Numbered from the stretch's first letter, positions 25,679 to 35,783 are shown. The stretch is DNA of 62,187 nucleotides from an uncultured Actinomycetes bacterium (GCA_937888825.1 CALBFE010000071.1:1-62187); one strand, 5' to 3'. A program made the numbers and translations. The notes: a model not told the origin generated them from the letters alone.

Positions 25679-26416
25679 GTGCGCTTTTCACCGCTTCCAC
25701 GAATAGTCGTAATAATTCTTACCCTCTTTGGCGCACTAGCACTTATTGCCCCATTGCCTTATGTCATTATTTTGCCGGGGCAAGCACAAAATATTTTTGA
25801 TAAGTTAATTACTATTAAAGATCAAAAATCATATCCAGCAAATGGCCGTATTGATTTAATGTCAATCAGAGTCACTAACCCAAACTCTTGGTTAATTGGA
25901 CCCGAAATTATTTACTCATGGATCAGAGCTGACGAGGCTGTTTATCCCCGCTCTGCAATCTATCCGCCTGGCACCACGCAAAAGAGTGAAGACAAGAAAG
26001 CTAAAGCTGACATGACTAACTCGCAGGACACTGCAAAAACCGCAGCACTCTCTTTTTTGCGATTACATCCTGAATATGGCGTTGCTGAAAATGATTTGCG
26101 TATAAAAAATATAACTTTTGATGTGAAGAAAACGGGCGGGCCTAGTGGCGGCATGATCTTTGCTATTGGTGTTATAGAGCTGCTCACCGAAAAGGACTTA
26201 TTGCAGGGCCGCCACATCGCAGGGACGGGCACGATTTTAACTGATGGAAAAGTCGGTCCTATTGGTGGGATAAACGAGAAGATCTTGGCCGCTCATAAGG
26301 CTGGCGCCACACTCTTTTTAGCCCCTGCTGGCAATAGCGCTGACATCGCACGTATTCCGGCTGGAATCAAAGTAGTGATAGTTGCCACTCTAGCCGAGGC
26401 TATCGCTTCCCTCTGA
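25679..26416 (+). CDS. YlbL-like secreted Lon-family (S16) serine protease lacking the PDZ domain
   Basis: A 245-residue protein. One N-terminal helix (residues ~9-32) anchors it; an outer domain covers ~35-125. The Lon-type S16 domain has the Ser-Lys dyad, GGPSGGM with Ser156 and GGINEK with Lys201, plus TGTILTDGKVGPIGG. Actinobacterial and Bacillus YlbL proteins normally have a PDZ domain between the anchor and the protease and measure ~340-370 residues. Here that domain is missing with no frameshift visible. The start is GTG 25679; no ribosome site is obvious. Confidence 0.88.
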   Translation: MRFSPLPRIVVIILTLFGALALIAPLPYVIILPGQAQNIFDKLITIKDQKSYPANGRIDLMSIRVTNPNSWLIGPEIIYSWIRADEAVYPRSAIYPPGTTQKSEDKKAKADMTNSQDTAKTAALSFLRLHPEYGVAENDLRIKNITFDVKKTGGPSGGMIFAIGVIELLTEKDLLQGRHIAGTGTILTDGKVGPIGGINEKILAAHKAGATLFLAPAGNSADIARIPAGIKVVIVATLAEAIASL

Positions 26417-26454
26417 TGGGTAAGAATGAAGCTTGCGCTCTCTTGCGCTAGCGT

Positions 26455-29295
26455 ATGGCCATGACGAGTAATGCAACCCCACAGTTCAATTTCAAAGGCC
26501 GCCGTAGTCCCCTCACACTAACAATCACAATTTTGGTTGTTCTTTCAGGAGTCCTGCTCTCACTCAGTGGTTTCTATGCTGATTGGTTATGGTTTAAATC
26601 AGTAGATTTCACTTCAGTGTGGACAACAGTCCTAACGACCAAGATTTTTCTCTTCGTAATCGCCGGATTGCTTACTTCATCAATTATTTTACTCAACATA
26701 ATCATCGCCTATAAGCGACGCCCACTCTATGTTCCGCTAAGCATCGAGGCAGATAATCTTGAGCGCTATCGTGCACAAATTGAACCAATTAAGCGCTGGG
26801 TTGTTCTCGCACTTGCTGTAGGACTTTTTTATTTTGCGGGTACATCAGGATCAGCGATGTGGGAGTCATGGCTGTTGTTTAAGAACTCAACTAGTTTTGG
26901 TGTGAAAGATCCACAGTTTAATATGGATATCTCTTTCTTTGCATTTAAGTTACCGTTCTACCAAACATTAATTGCTTGGGCGATATCTACATTAATTCTT
27001 TCTATCATTGCCGCAGCCGTTGTTCATTATCTTTACGGTGGAATCCGCCTGCAAGTTCAAGAAGACCGCACAACCGTTGCTGCACGTGTGCAGCTCTCAG
27101 TTCTTCTTGGTGGCGTTGTCTTAATGAAGGCAGTTGCCTATTGGTTTGATCGTTATCAATTAGCTCTTAAAGAAGGTAAATTAATTACCGGTCTTACATA
27201 TACCGATGTAAATGCCACGCTTCCTGCTAAAGCGATTCTGGCCGCGATTGCCGTTGTGTGTGCGCTGCTATTTTTTGCAAATATTATTCGCCGTTCTTGG
27301 GTACTGCCAGCTGCCGGAACTGCCCTCCTTGTGGTTTCTTCAGTCTTGATCGCAGGAATTTACCCAGGTGCTATCCAACAGTTCCAAGTAAAGCCAAGTG
27401 AGTCTTCAAAGGAGGCTCCATTTATTCAGCGAAATATCGATGCTACCCGCAGCGCATATGGCTTGGATAATGTTGCGATGAGTGATTACCAAGCAACTGT
27501 TGCGACAAATACCGGACAGCTTGCAGATGATGCGGCAACCATTGCCAATATTCGCCTAATGGATCCAAATGTTTTGTCTGCGACCTTTAGACAACTTCAG
27601 CAGATTCGTCCGTACTACAGCTTCTCGGAGTCGCTGGACATCGATCGCTACACGGTAGATGGTGTAAAGCGCGATGTTGTTATTGCCGTTCGCGAGTTGA
27701 ATATTGAAGGAAACCCATCACGTAACTGGATTAACGATCACCTTGTGTACACACATGGTTTTGGTCTAGTTGCAGCATATGGAAATGATCGAGATGTAGA
27801 TGGTAAGCCAAAGTTTGCAGTCGGTGACCTACCTCCTACCGGAGCGTTGGGAGACTTTGAACCTCGTGTGTACTTTGGCGAGAACGTTCCAAATTACTCA
27901 ATTATTGGAGGCGTAAAGACCGAGACACCAGTTGAGTTTGATTATCCAGATGACACATCACCTAACGGACAGCGTAACTACACCTACACAGGTTCTGGTG
28001 GGGTCCCAGTTGGTTCATTAATCAACAAAGTTATCTTCGCTTTGAAGTACCAGGAGCAGAGAATTCTTCTTTCAAATCTCATTAATAAGGATTCAAAAAT
28101 TCTCTTTGAACGTAATCCTCTTGACCGTGTTGCAAAGGTCGCTCCATGGTTGACCCTTGATGGAGATCCATACCCAGCTCTGGTTGATGGAAAAATCATG
28201 TGGATTATTGATGGCTTTACAACAAGTGCTGGCTACCCTTATTCACGCCAGAGTGTTCTTTCAAATGTAATTGCAGATATTCCAAGCTCTGCAACTATCG
28301 GTACCCAGCGAAATCGAACCGTTAATTACATTCGTAACTCAGTTAAGGCTACAGTTGATGCCTACAACGGTACTGTGACTTTGTACGAGTGGAATGAAAA
28401 GGATCCAGTTCTAAAGACTTGGGCAAAGGCTTTCCCAAACACCATTAAGCCAAAAAGCGAGATCTCTGCCCAGCTTCTAGAGCACATTCGCTACCCAGAG
28501 GATCTATTCCGTGTTCAACGTGAAATCCTTAGCTCTTACCATGTTAAGACAGCCGAAGCTTTCTACGGTGGTCAGGATTTCTGGCGCGTACCTCGTGACC
28601 CATCAACATTTGGAGCTAACGCATCTGCGCAACCTCCTTATTACTTAACACTTCAAATGCCAGGTACAAAGAAGCCTGTCTTCTCATTGACTACCCCATT
28701 TGTTCCACGTGGTGGTCGCGAAAACCTTTCAGCATTTGCAGTTGTTAACTCAGATCCAGGTCCTGATTACGGAAAGATCTCCGTGCTGCAATTGCCGCGT
28801 AACACCAACATTGCAGGTCCATCACAGGTAGCCTCAAACTTTGAAGCAAAACCTGAAGTTGCAAACTCATTGTCACTTCTACGTCGTGGTGGCTCTGATG
28901 TTGTACTAGGAAATCTGCTCACACTTCCAGTTGGTGGTGGTCTCTTGTATGTACAGCCTGTTTATGTCAGAGCGACTTCAAACACAGCTGCATATCCATT
29001 GCTTCAGAAGGTCCTCGTATCCTTCGGAGATCAAATTGGTTATGACGACACATTAAAGGGTGCACTCGATCAAGTGTTCGGTGGTAACTCCGGAACTGTG
29101 GCAGGTGGCTCTTCTAGTGACACCGCTGGTCAGACGACCACAAACTCTTCACTTGCAAACTCACTAGCGAGTGCAAAACAAGCATATGCAGATGGCCTTG
29201 CCGCACTTGCAAAGGGAGATTTTGCAGCGTATGACAAAGCACAAAAGCGATTGAAGTCCGCTCTTGATGCAGCAATCAATGCACAGAACAAATAG
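26455..29295 (+). CDS. UPF0182 family large membrane protein
   Basis: A 946-residue protein. About seven helices lie in the first ~320 residues (ADWLWFKSVDF, FFAFKLPFY), and a large extracytoplasmic domain follows, with family blocks IRLMDPNVLSATFRQLQQIRPYYSF, HLVYTHGFGL, and FFxRP-like LPRNTNIAGP. The C-terminus after an acidic, Ser/Thr-rich linker has a short basic helix. The function of UPF0182 proteins is unknown. ATG 26455 or 26461 may be the start; a TAGCGT six bases before 26461 would suit a leaderless message. It follows the Lon-like protease, as in many actinobacteria. Confidence 0.93.
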   Translation: MAMTSNATPQFNFKGRRSPLTLTITILVVLSGVLLSLSGFYADWLWFKSVDFTSVWTTVLTTKIFLFVIAGLLTSSIILLNIIIAYKRRPLYVPLSIEADNLERYRAQIEPIKRWVVLALAVGLFYFAGTSGSAMWESWLLFKNSTSFGVKDPQFNMDISFFAFKLPFYQTLIAWAISTLILSIIAAAVVHYLYGGIRLQVQEDRTTVAARVQLSVLLGGVVLMKAVAYWFDRYQLALKEGKLITGLTYTDVNATLPAKAILAAIAVVCALLFFANIIRRSWVLPAAGTALLVVSSVLIAGIYPGAIQQFQVKPSESSKEAPFIQRNIDATRSAYGLDNVAMSDYQATVATNTGQLADDAATIANIRLMDPNVLSATFRQLQQIRPYYSFSESLDIDRYTVDGVKRDVVIAVRELNIEGNPSRNWINDHLVYTHGFGLVAAYGNDRDVDGKPKFAVGDLPPTGALGDFEPRVYFGENVPNYSIIGGVKTETPVEFDYPDDTSPNGQRNYTYTGSGGVPVGSLINKVIFALKYQEQRILLSNLINKDSKILFERNPLDRVAKVAPWLTLDGDPYPALVDGKIMWIIDGFTTSAGYPYSRQSVLSNVIADIPSSATIGTQRNRTVNYIRNSVKATVDAYNGTVTLYEWNEKDPVLKTWAKAFPNTIKPKSEISAQLLEHIRYPEDLFRVQREILSSYHVKTAEAFYGGQDFWRVPRDPSTFGANASAQPPYYLTLQMPGTKKPVFSLTTPFVPRGGRENLSAFAVVNSDPGPDYGKISVLQLPRNTNIAGPSQVASNFEAKPEVANSLSLLRRGGSDVVLGNLLTLPVGGGLLYVQPVYVRATSNTAAYPLLQKVLVSFGDQIGYDDTLKGALDQVFGGNSGTVAGGSSSDTAGQTTTNSSLANSLASAKQAYADGLAALAKGDFAAYDKAQKRLKSALDAAINAQNK

Positions 29296-29360
29296 TGATG
29301 CACTAAAAGAAAAGTAATTACAAAGATAAGGGCCAGGTTCATGCGAGCAATTGCATGGAT

Positions 29361-29390
29361 TTGGTCTTTATCTATTGATGCGCATAAGAT
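29361..29390 (+). promoter_or_regulatory. tRNA-fMet promoter
   Basis: TTGGTC (29361-29366), an 18-base spacer and TAAGAT (29385-29390) lie 11 bases before the mature tRNA 5' end. This leaves a leader of about four bases for RNase P. Confidence 0.5.
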
Positions 29391-29401
29391 TGCTTCACCG
29401 A

Positions 29402-29479
<78 letters not shown>

Positions 29480-29498
29480 GCACAACAGTATGAAAGAT

Positions 29499-29532
29499 CT
29501 CGCTGGTGGAATATCCACTGGCGGGATTTTTT
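29499..29532 (+). terminator. Rho-independent terminator after tRNA-fMet
   Basis: CTCGCTGGTGGA pairs with TCCACTGGCGGG (12 bp, several wobbles) around ATA and is followed by ATTTTTT. The end touches the stop codon of the convergent copper ATPase gene. Confidence 0.88.
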
Positions 29533-31786
29533 ATTTAATTCGAAGTGAGTTAGTAACCACAAAGAGTGAAGAAAGCGCCATTGCCCCTGCGGCATAAAGT
29601 GGTGTTAACAGGCCAAGGGCAGCGATCGGCAAGCCAATGACGTTATAGATAAGGGCCCAACCCATATTCAAGCGGATGATCTTCAAGGTCTTTTGAGAAA
29701 GCTTGAGCGCTGAAATAACACTTCCTAAACCTGAGTTCATCAACGTTATGTCGGCTGAGGAGATTGCTGTGTCAGTGCCAGTTCCCATAGCCATAGATAA
29801 ATCAGCAGCAGTAAGAGCTGCAGCATCATTGATCCCATCGCCAATCATAAGAACGCAACGTCCTTCAGCCTTTAACTTCTCTACGATCTGCAACTTAACC
29901 TCTGGCATAGCAGCAGAAATAACATACTCACTATCAATACCCACAGTTGAAGCAACAACGGCAGCAACTTCTGCGCTATCTCCTGTAACAAGCCATGGCG
30001 TGATACCCATTGATTGAAGAGCGCTAACAGTTACGGCTGCATCATTTTTTAATTGATCGCCGACAGCAAAGACAGCTAAAGCAACGCCATCCCATGCCAA
30101 AACTGCAACCGTTAATCCTGCATTCTGCCCTGCTGTTACAGCTGCCTTAATCTCTGGGTGAAAATCTGTGCAGCTGTGTGCAACTGCTGCCGGTGAACCG
30201 ATCAAAACCACAGGTGATTGAGTTCCAAGATTTACACGACCCGCAGCTCCAGATCCTGGTGTAACTGAGAAATCTGTGGCCACTAAGTTCTTTGCACCGC
30301 CCGCTAACGCATAGCGAGAAATAGCTAAGGCAACTGGGTGTGAGTTTGCAGATTCAATAGCATTTGCTGAAGAAAGTATTGTTGTTTCATTTATCAATGA
30401 TGCGAAAGAAGCACCTAGAACTGATCCAGCAGTAGCCGAAATAGTTGCATTCTGCACATTCATAACGCCTTCTGTGAGTGTTCCAGTCTTATCAAAGACA
30501 ACTGTGTCAACATTACGAGCAACTTCTAGTACCCGAGGTTCGCGCAAGACTATTCCGCGCTGTGCTCCGCGTCCTGATGCAACAAGTAGTGCAACAGGTG
30601 TGGCAAGTCCTAGCGCACATGGACAAGCAATGACAAGCACAGTAATTGCCACAGAAATAGATTGCGTGAGGGAATAACCGCTGTAGTACCAAGTGGCAAA
30701 AGTTGCGATTGAAATTACAGTAACAATCGGAACAAAGACTGCGCTAATTCGATCAGCTAGGCGCTGAATAGGTGCTTTAGTACCTTGGGCGCTAATTACC
30801 ATTGCTGTGATGCGGGCAAGTTCAGTATCACTTCCCACTCGTGTAGCGCGCACAATCAATCGACCATTGTGATTAACCGATGCACCTATAACTTGTGATC
30901 CAGGACCCACATCTACAGATTTTGATTCACCCGTGAGCATTGAGTTATCAACTGCGCTCTGCCCGCTGACAACAATGCCATCAGTTGCAACACGATCACC
31001 GGGTCTGACTTCAAATTCATCACCAATTTGTAGCTGCTCAATCGGGACAATCAGTGGGAATCCCCCACGAATGATTGTTACCTCTTTACTACCTAGGGCT
31101 AAGAGAGAAGAAAGAGCTGCGCCAGCACGTGCCTTGGCTCTGGTTTCTAAGAAACGTCCAAGGATGACAAAGAAAATAACTCCAGCTGCAACCTCTGTAT
31201 AGACATCGCCCTCACCAGTTGAATTTGCATAAATCGACCAAGTAAATGCTGCAATTGAACCCATTGAAATTAAGTTATCCATTGTTGGGTGTTTCAAATT
31301 TCGTAGTGCAGCTCGGTGAATTGGCCAAGCAACTATCAAAACAACGGGCGCACTTAAGGCAATTACTAGCCATGCGGTGGCTGAATAGAGTGGACGCGCA
31401 ATTCCAAATGAGTCTAACTGACTAATAAGCCACATATCTATGTGGTGATGCCAACTCATAACCATTGAGAGTGTGACTGCTGGAACGGCAAATATAAATG
31501 CAAAGAACAAAGCCCGAGCTGATTTCTTGCTATGCAAAGTTACTGCCTGTGCATCCTGTAAAAGGCTGGCTTTATATCCGGCCTTTTCGACAGCTTTGAT
31601 TAACTCTTTAATATCCACATCGGCAGGTGCCAAAACGTGGGCAGTCTCGGTTGCAAAGTTAATAGTTGCTCGAACACCATCCATCTTGTTCAGCGCCTTT
31701 TCAACTGTGTTAACGCAGGAAGAACAGGTCATTCCCTCAATGGCAAGGGTTGTCGGTTCTAAGATCTCTTCAGTTACCATTGCCAT
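29531..31786 (-). CDS. copA: Copper-translocating P-type ATPase (CopA-like)
   Basis: A 751-residue P1B ATPase exporting Cu(I). An N-terminal HMA domain carries GMTCSSC (~residues 18-24). The membrane ion site is ACPCALGLATP, the phosphorylation site is DKTGTLTEG, the actuator carries MLTGES, the ATP-domain HP dipeptide is in SHPVALA, and the hinge is MIGDGINDAAAL. The transmembrane pattern has paired helices before and after the actuator. The start abuts the upstream hisN-like gene (TAA then ATG), an unusual partner. No adjacent CsoR or CopZ gene is in the window. Confidence 0.93.
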   Translation of the reverse strand: MAMVTEEILEPTTLAIEGMTCSSCVNTVEKALNKMDGVRATINFATETAHVLAPADVDIKELIKAVEKAGYKASLLQDAQAVTLHSKKSARALFFAFIFAVPAVTLSMVMSWHHHIDMWLISQLDSFGIARPLYSATAWLVIALSAPVVLIVAWPIHRAALRNLKHPTMDNLISMGSIAAFTWSIYANSTGEGDVYTEVAAGVIFFVILGRFLETRAKARAGAALSSLLALGSKEVTIIRGGFPLIVPIEQLQIGDEFEVRPGDRVATDGIVVSGQSAVDNSMLTGESKSVDVGPGSQVIGASVNHNGRLIVRATRVGSDTELARITAMVISAQGTKAPIQRLADRISAVFVPIVTVISIATFATWYYSGYSLTQSISVAITVLVIACPCALGLATPVALLVASGRGAQRGIVLREPRVLEVARNVDTVVFDKTGTLTEGVMNVQNATISATAGSVLGASFASLINETTILSSANAIESANSHPVALAISRYALAGGAKNLVATDFSVTPGSGAAGRVNLGTQSPVVLIGSPAAVAHSCTDFHPEIKAAVTAGQNAGLTVAVLAWDGVALAVFAVGDQLKNDAAVTVSALQSMGITPWLVTGDSAEVAAVVASTVGIDSEYVISAAMPEVKLQIVEKLKAEGRCVLMIGDGINDAAALTAADLSMAMGTGTDTAISSADITLMNSGLGSVISALKLSQKTLKIIRLNMGWALIYNVIGLPIAALGLLTPLYAAGAMALSSLFVVTNSLRIK

Positions 31787-32584
31787 TTATGCATTCAGCG
31801 CTTTGATTAAAGATTCATGTACTGCCTTGTTTGTAGAAACTCCACTGCCACCAAATGGGCCATGTTCACCCGAAGTATTTGTAAACACCCCTCCAGCTTC
31901 GCGCACAATAATATCTAGGGCTGCCATGTCCCATACTGCAAGAGTTGGCTCAATCGCAATATCTACCGCGCCTTCTGCAACTAATACATGTGACCAAAAA
32001 TCACCCATTCCGCGAGTGCGCCATGCAGTAGAGAGAATTGAATTAAAAGCTTTTAAGCGTGAATCAAAACCCACAAAATCTGAATAGGCAATTGATGCAT
32101 CACGCAGAGATGAAACTTGTGACACTGCTAATTTTCTACTCTGGCCATTAAAGTTTACGAAAGCACCTTCACAACATGATGCGTGCCATCGACGCGCAAG
32201 TGCTGGCGAGCTAGCAATTCCCACAACTACTTCTTGCGTGCCATCTTCGGCAACTTCAACGAGTGCAATCAAGGTTGCCCAAGTTGGAACCCCACGCATA
32301 AAGTTTTTAGTTCCATCAATGGGATCTATAATCCAGTAGCGCTTGAAACCTGTGATGTCACTGCCAAACTCTTCACCTAGTAATCCATCATTGGGGCGAT
32401 GCGTTGCAAGTGCTTCACGGATTGCCGTTTCTACTGCGCGATCAGCATCGGTAACTGGTGTGTTATCTGGCTTGGTTGTAATGACTAAATCTAAGGATTG
32501 ATAGCGATCAAGTGAGATTGAGTCTGCAATGTCGGCAAGTAGGTGTGCCAAAGCTAAATCTTCGGCGTACTTACTTTCGCTCAT
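31787..32584 (-). CDS. hisN: Histidinol-phosphatase / inositol-monophosphatase family (HisN-like)
   Basis: A 265-residue magnesium-dependent phosphatase. The metal residues are visible: LGEEFG, WIIDPIDGTKNFMRGVPTWATLIAL, and the late AVWDMAALDIIVREAGG. Close resemblance is to the actinobacterial HisN that removes phosphate from histidinol phosphate; inositol or fructose-1,6-bisphosphate phosphatase activity cannot be excluded by sequence alone. GAGAGAAG precedes the ATG. It is upstream of copA and 46 bases after rsgA, probably in one operon. Confidence 0.9.
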   Translation of the reverse strand: MSESKYAEDLALAHLLADIADSISLDRYQSLDLVITTKPDNTPVTDADRAVETAIREALATHRPNDGLLGEEFGSDITGFKRYWIIDPIDGTKNFMRGVPTWATLIALVEVAEDGTQEVVVGIASSPALARRWHASCCEGAFVNFNGQSRKLAVSQVSSLRDASIAYSDFVGFDSRLKAFNSILSTAWRTRGMGDFWSHVLVAEGAVDIAIEPTLAVWDMAALDIIVREAGGVFTNTSGEHGPFGGSGVSTNKAVHESLIKALNA

Positions 32585-32630
32585 TTTCTATTCTTCTCTC
32601 ATTCAACTCAAGCGCCCTATAGATTGAATA

Positions 32631-33653
32631 CTAATCCTCTGGCACAAATACTGCTTGGTCCTTGACCGATAACAATGAACGAAGACTGCTCAATCTGGCT
32701 GCACGCTCATGATCCACTGCCCCGTTTGGCGCAGCCCATGCATCAAGTTTGCAAGAGCTCTCAGAGTGTGAGCAATTCGACAAACATGTTGCAGCCACAA
32801 GTGAAAGATCAGTGAATGCATCAACAATTCGACTGACATCGATATGAGATAAGCCAAATGCTCGAATACCTGGTGTGTCAATAATCCATCCATCTTGTGT
32901 ATCTAGAGCAAGTGCCACTGCGCTAGAAGAAGTGTGGCGACCGCGGCCAGTTGATTCATTCACATCACCAGTTAAACGATCTGCTGCAGGAACAAGTGCG
33001 TTAATGAGCGTTGACTTACCCACACCTGAATGACCAACGAGTACTGAGATTTTGCCTGAAAGCATCTTATGCAGCGCATCCAAATCTTTCTCTCGTGAAT
33101 CACTCTTGATTGCGGTGTGCAGAATTTCAACATCTAACTTTGCATACTCAGCTAGAAACTCTGGCACTTGCCCTAAATCAGTTTTAGTTACAACTAACTT
33201 TGGTGTAATGCCTTCAGTAAAGGCTGAAACTAGAAAACGGTCAATCAGACCTCGACGAGGTTCGGGATTTAGGGCCGCAACAACTATGACAAGTTGATCT
33301 ACGTTTGCAACGATTGTGCGCTCTACTTGCGCAGCATCATCAACAGTTCTACTCAATGTGTTACGGCGCTCATTAACTGCAACGATACGAGCCAAACTTC
33401 CTTCATCACCGGTTACATCACCAACAATAGAAACTCGATCACCTACCACAACAGATTTAGGTCCGAGCTCCCTGGCACGCATCGCAGTAATAATCACCCC
33501 ATCATCACTTACGCATGTTTGTCGCCCGCGATCAACTCCTGTAACAAGAGCGGAAATGGCAGTGGAATGAGTTGGTCGATCTTTGCTACGTGGACGCGTG
33601 CTACGTGCAGGTCTTACCCGCGCATCTGATTCATCGTATTCGCGCGGGCTCAT
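32631..33653 (-). CDS. rsgA: Ribosome small-subunit-dependent GTPase RsgA
   Basis: A 340-residue circularly permuted GTPase that helps mature the 30S subunit. An N-terminal OB domain is followed by the permuted motifs: G4 VVTKTDLG, then G1 VGHSGVGKSTLINAL and G3 IIDTPGIRAFG. The C-terminal zinc knuckle CLSNCSHSESSCKLD has the expected Cys-His spacing. The basic N-terminus may bind rRNA. It lies between aroA and hisN, a conserved actinobacterial order next to the sigR/rsrA pair. Confidence 0.95.
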   Translation of the reverse strand: MSPREYDESDARVRPARSTRPRSKDRPTHSTAISALVTGVDRGRQTCVSDDGVIITAMRARELGPKSVVVGDRVSIVGDVTGDEGSLARIVAVNERRNTLSRTVDDAAQVERTIVANVDQLVIVVAALNPEPRRGLIDRFLVSAFTEGITPKLVVTKTDLGQVPEFLAEYAKLDVEILHTAIKSDSREKDLDALHKMLSGKISVLVGHSGVGKSTLINALVPAADRLTGDVNESTGRGRHTSSSAVALALDTQDGWIIDTPGIRAFGLSHIDVSRIVDAFTDLSLVAATCLSNCSHSESSCKLDAWAAPNGAVDHERAARLSSLRSLLSVKDQAVFVPED

Positions 33654-33668
33654 AGTGGCATTTTCTGA

Positions 33669-34973
33669 CTAAACAAGAAGAGAACCCCATAGACCTGGAA
33701 AATCTGGCAAAGTTTTGCGAGTAGTTGTGATGTTTTCTACTTCAATTCCTGAAACGACTAAACCAAGAACAGCACCTGCCGTTGCAAGGCGATGATCATC
33801 GTATGTATGGAATAGGCCGCCATGAAGTGGTGCTGGAGTTATATGCAGTGCACTTTCTTCCTCAATCACATTTCCACCTAGAGCATTTATTTCCCGTGTG
33901 AGAGCAGCAAGTCGATCGGTCTCATGCAGGCGAAGGTGGGCAATACCGCGCAAGTGCGAGGGTGAATCAGCAAGGGCAGCAACTGCTGCAATAGAAGGAG
34001 TTAATTCACCAACATCATGTAGATCAATATCTATTCCGTGAATAACGCCAGTTCCAGTTAACGTTAGCCCGCGCTCATCCATAGATACCTTTGCGCCCAT
34101 CTGTGTAAAGATTGAACGTAGCTGATCCCCCGGCTGAGTTGTAGAACTTGGCCAATCTGCAATCGTGACGCTTCCACCACACACCATGGCAAGAGAGAGG
34201 AATGGTGCGGCGTTAGATAGATCAGGTTCAATCACTAAATCTTGTCCATGAAGTTTTCCTGGCTTAACGCTCCACGATTGCGCACTTGTATCGACGCTTA
34301 CTTGTGCTCCAAAACTGCGCAACATATCAACTGTCATTTCAATGTGAGGCATAGATGGCAATAGTCCACCTTCATGTGTTGCAACAATGCCGTTTTCAAA
34401 GCTAGGTGCTACTAAAAGAAGAGCAGATAAAAACTGGCTAGAAGCAGTTGCATCAATTGTTAGCGCACCGCCTGGAATCTTTCCAGTTCCGTGCATTTTC
34501 ATCGGCAAGCTATAGCGTCCGCCATGTTCGATTGAAATTCCTAACTCTTCTAAAGCTTTAATCACTGGCCCCAGTGGGCGCTCATATGAACGTGGATCAC
34601 CATCGAATGCAACATCTCCTGATGCAAGGGCAGCAAGTGGAGGAAGAAAGCGCATGACTGTTCCAGCATTTCCAACATCAACTTTCACGCCACCGCGAAG
34701 AGGAGCTGGAGTTACCACCCACTGATTTTCTTCTACGCCATTTATTACTACGTTCTTTTCTTCAATTCCAACACCTAGTGCACGCAGTCCTGCAACCATC
34801 AATTCGCTATCGCGGGAAACTAGTGGGCGGCGAAGTGTGGAAGGAGAATCTGCTTGGGCTGCCAAAATCAATGCACGGTTTGTTACAGATTTAGATCCAG
34901 GAATGACAACGAAAGCTTCGACTGGTTGTGAGCCGCGAAAGTGCGCGGGCCAGTGTGCGTTGTTATTCATCAT
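33669..34973 (-). CDS. aroA: 3-phosphoshikimate 1-carboxyvinyltransferase (EPSP synthase)
   Basis: A 434-residue shikimate-pathway enzyme. The N-terminal PGSKSVTNRALILAA binds the phosphate; VGNAGTVMRFLPPLAAL, DGDPRSYERPLGPVI, and the late LRLHETDRLAAL and YDDHRLATAGAVLGL are also conserved. The NAGTVMRF motif, with the variable residues after Gly-Thr, suggests a class I-like form. Two adjacent ATGs start the gene. It is divergent from the SRAP gene with 54 bases between starts. Confidence 0.96.
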   Translation of the reverse strand: MMNNNAHWPAHFRGSQPVEAFVVIPGSKSVTNRALILAAQADSPSTLRRPLVSRDSELMVAGLRALGVGIEEKNVVINGVEENQWVVTPAPLRGGVKVDVGNAGTVMRFLPPLAALASGDVAFDGDPRSYERPLGPVIKALEELGISIEHGGRYSLPMKMHGTGKIPGGALTIDATASSQFLSALLLVAPSFENGIVATHEGGLLPSMPHIEMTVDMLRSFGAQVSVDTSAQSWSVKPGKLHGQDLVIEPDLSNAAPFLSLAMVCGGSVTIADWPSSTTQPGDQLRSIFTQMGAKVSMDERGLTLTGTGVIHGIDIDLHDVGELTPSIAAVAALADSPSHLRGIAHLRLHETDRLAALTREINALGGNVIEEESALHITPAPLHGGLFHTYDDHRLATAGAVLGLVVSGIEVENITTTRKTLPDFPGLWGSLLV

Positions 34974-35027
34974 TGCCTAAGTCTATCGCGGCTAACATCA
35001 CTCTCGTTTTACGCATATCCTTTGCAC

Positions 35028-35765
35028 ATGTGTGGTCGTTATGCGCAAAGTGCAGATATGCGCGAACTCATGGAGCAATTTGAAGTTACTGGCACTTCTC
35101 CGGACCACTCCATTCCAGTTAACTGGAATATCGCCCCTACTAATCCCATCTACATTGTTCGCTCCCCTCTAAAAGAGCAATTCCAATCCAAGAAAGATTT
35201 GGCAATAGTGTCTTGGGGATTAATCGCGCCTTGGCTAACAAATACTTCAGAGGCAAAGACGTCACAATCCCGAGCTATTAATGCACGCAGTGAAAGCGTT
35301 CATGAGAAACCAACATTTAAAGATGCATTCAAACAACGCAGATGTTTAGTTCCAGCCCAAGGTTATTACGAATGGGCAACTGCTTTAGGGCGCTATAAAC
35401 CAAAGCAAGCTTTCTATATCTCTTCTCTAGATGGTGCTCAACTCTCAATTGCAGGAATTTGGAGTAGCTGGCGCGCACCTAACGGTGAAGTTATTGAGAG
35501 TGCATCCATCATTACGCAAGAAGCACAAGGTGAACTCGCAACCATTCACAGCAGAATGCCAGTGTTTATGCCCCATAATCGATGGGATGCTTGGCTAGAT
35601 CCTGAGAATAAAGAGATTGAGGGTTTGCGAAATCTGATGGTGGTTCAATCCCCCGAATCAATAGTTAAGGCCCACCCCGTTTCATCCAACGTTAACTCAG
35701 TTGCAAACAATGGGGCCCAGCTAACCCAGGCAATTGAATTGGGCGAGCCAGAGACCCTGTTTTAG
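35028..35765 (+). CDS. SRAP (HMCES/YedK) abasic-site DNA-protein crosslink protein
   Basis: A 245-residue protein that forms a thiazolidine crosslink with abasic sites in single-stranded DNA. The catalytic Cys follows the initiator Met (MCGRYA); NWNIAPT, RAINARSE, CLVPAQGYYEW with the Glu, and IHSRMPVFM with the His are all present. ATG 35028 is the only start that puts Cys at position 2, as the mechanism demands; the open frame upstream to 34941 is not coding. TATCCT at 35016-35021 suggests a leaderless promoter. Confidence 0.94.
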   Translation: MCGRYAQSADMRELMEQFEVTGTSPDHSIPVNWNIAPTNPIYIVRSPLKEQFQSKKDLAIVSWGLIAPWLTNTSEAKTSQSRAINARSESVHEKPTFKDAFKQRRCLVPAQGYYEWATALGRYKPKQAFYISSLDGAQLSIAGIWSSWRAPNGEVIESASIITQEAQGELATIHSRMPVFMPHNRWDAWLDPENKEIEGLRNLMVVQSPESIVKAHPVSSNVNSVANNGAQLTQAIELGEPETLF

Positions 35766-35783
35766 CGATAATCTTTGCTAGTA

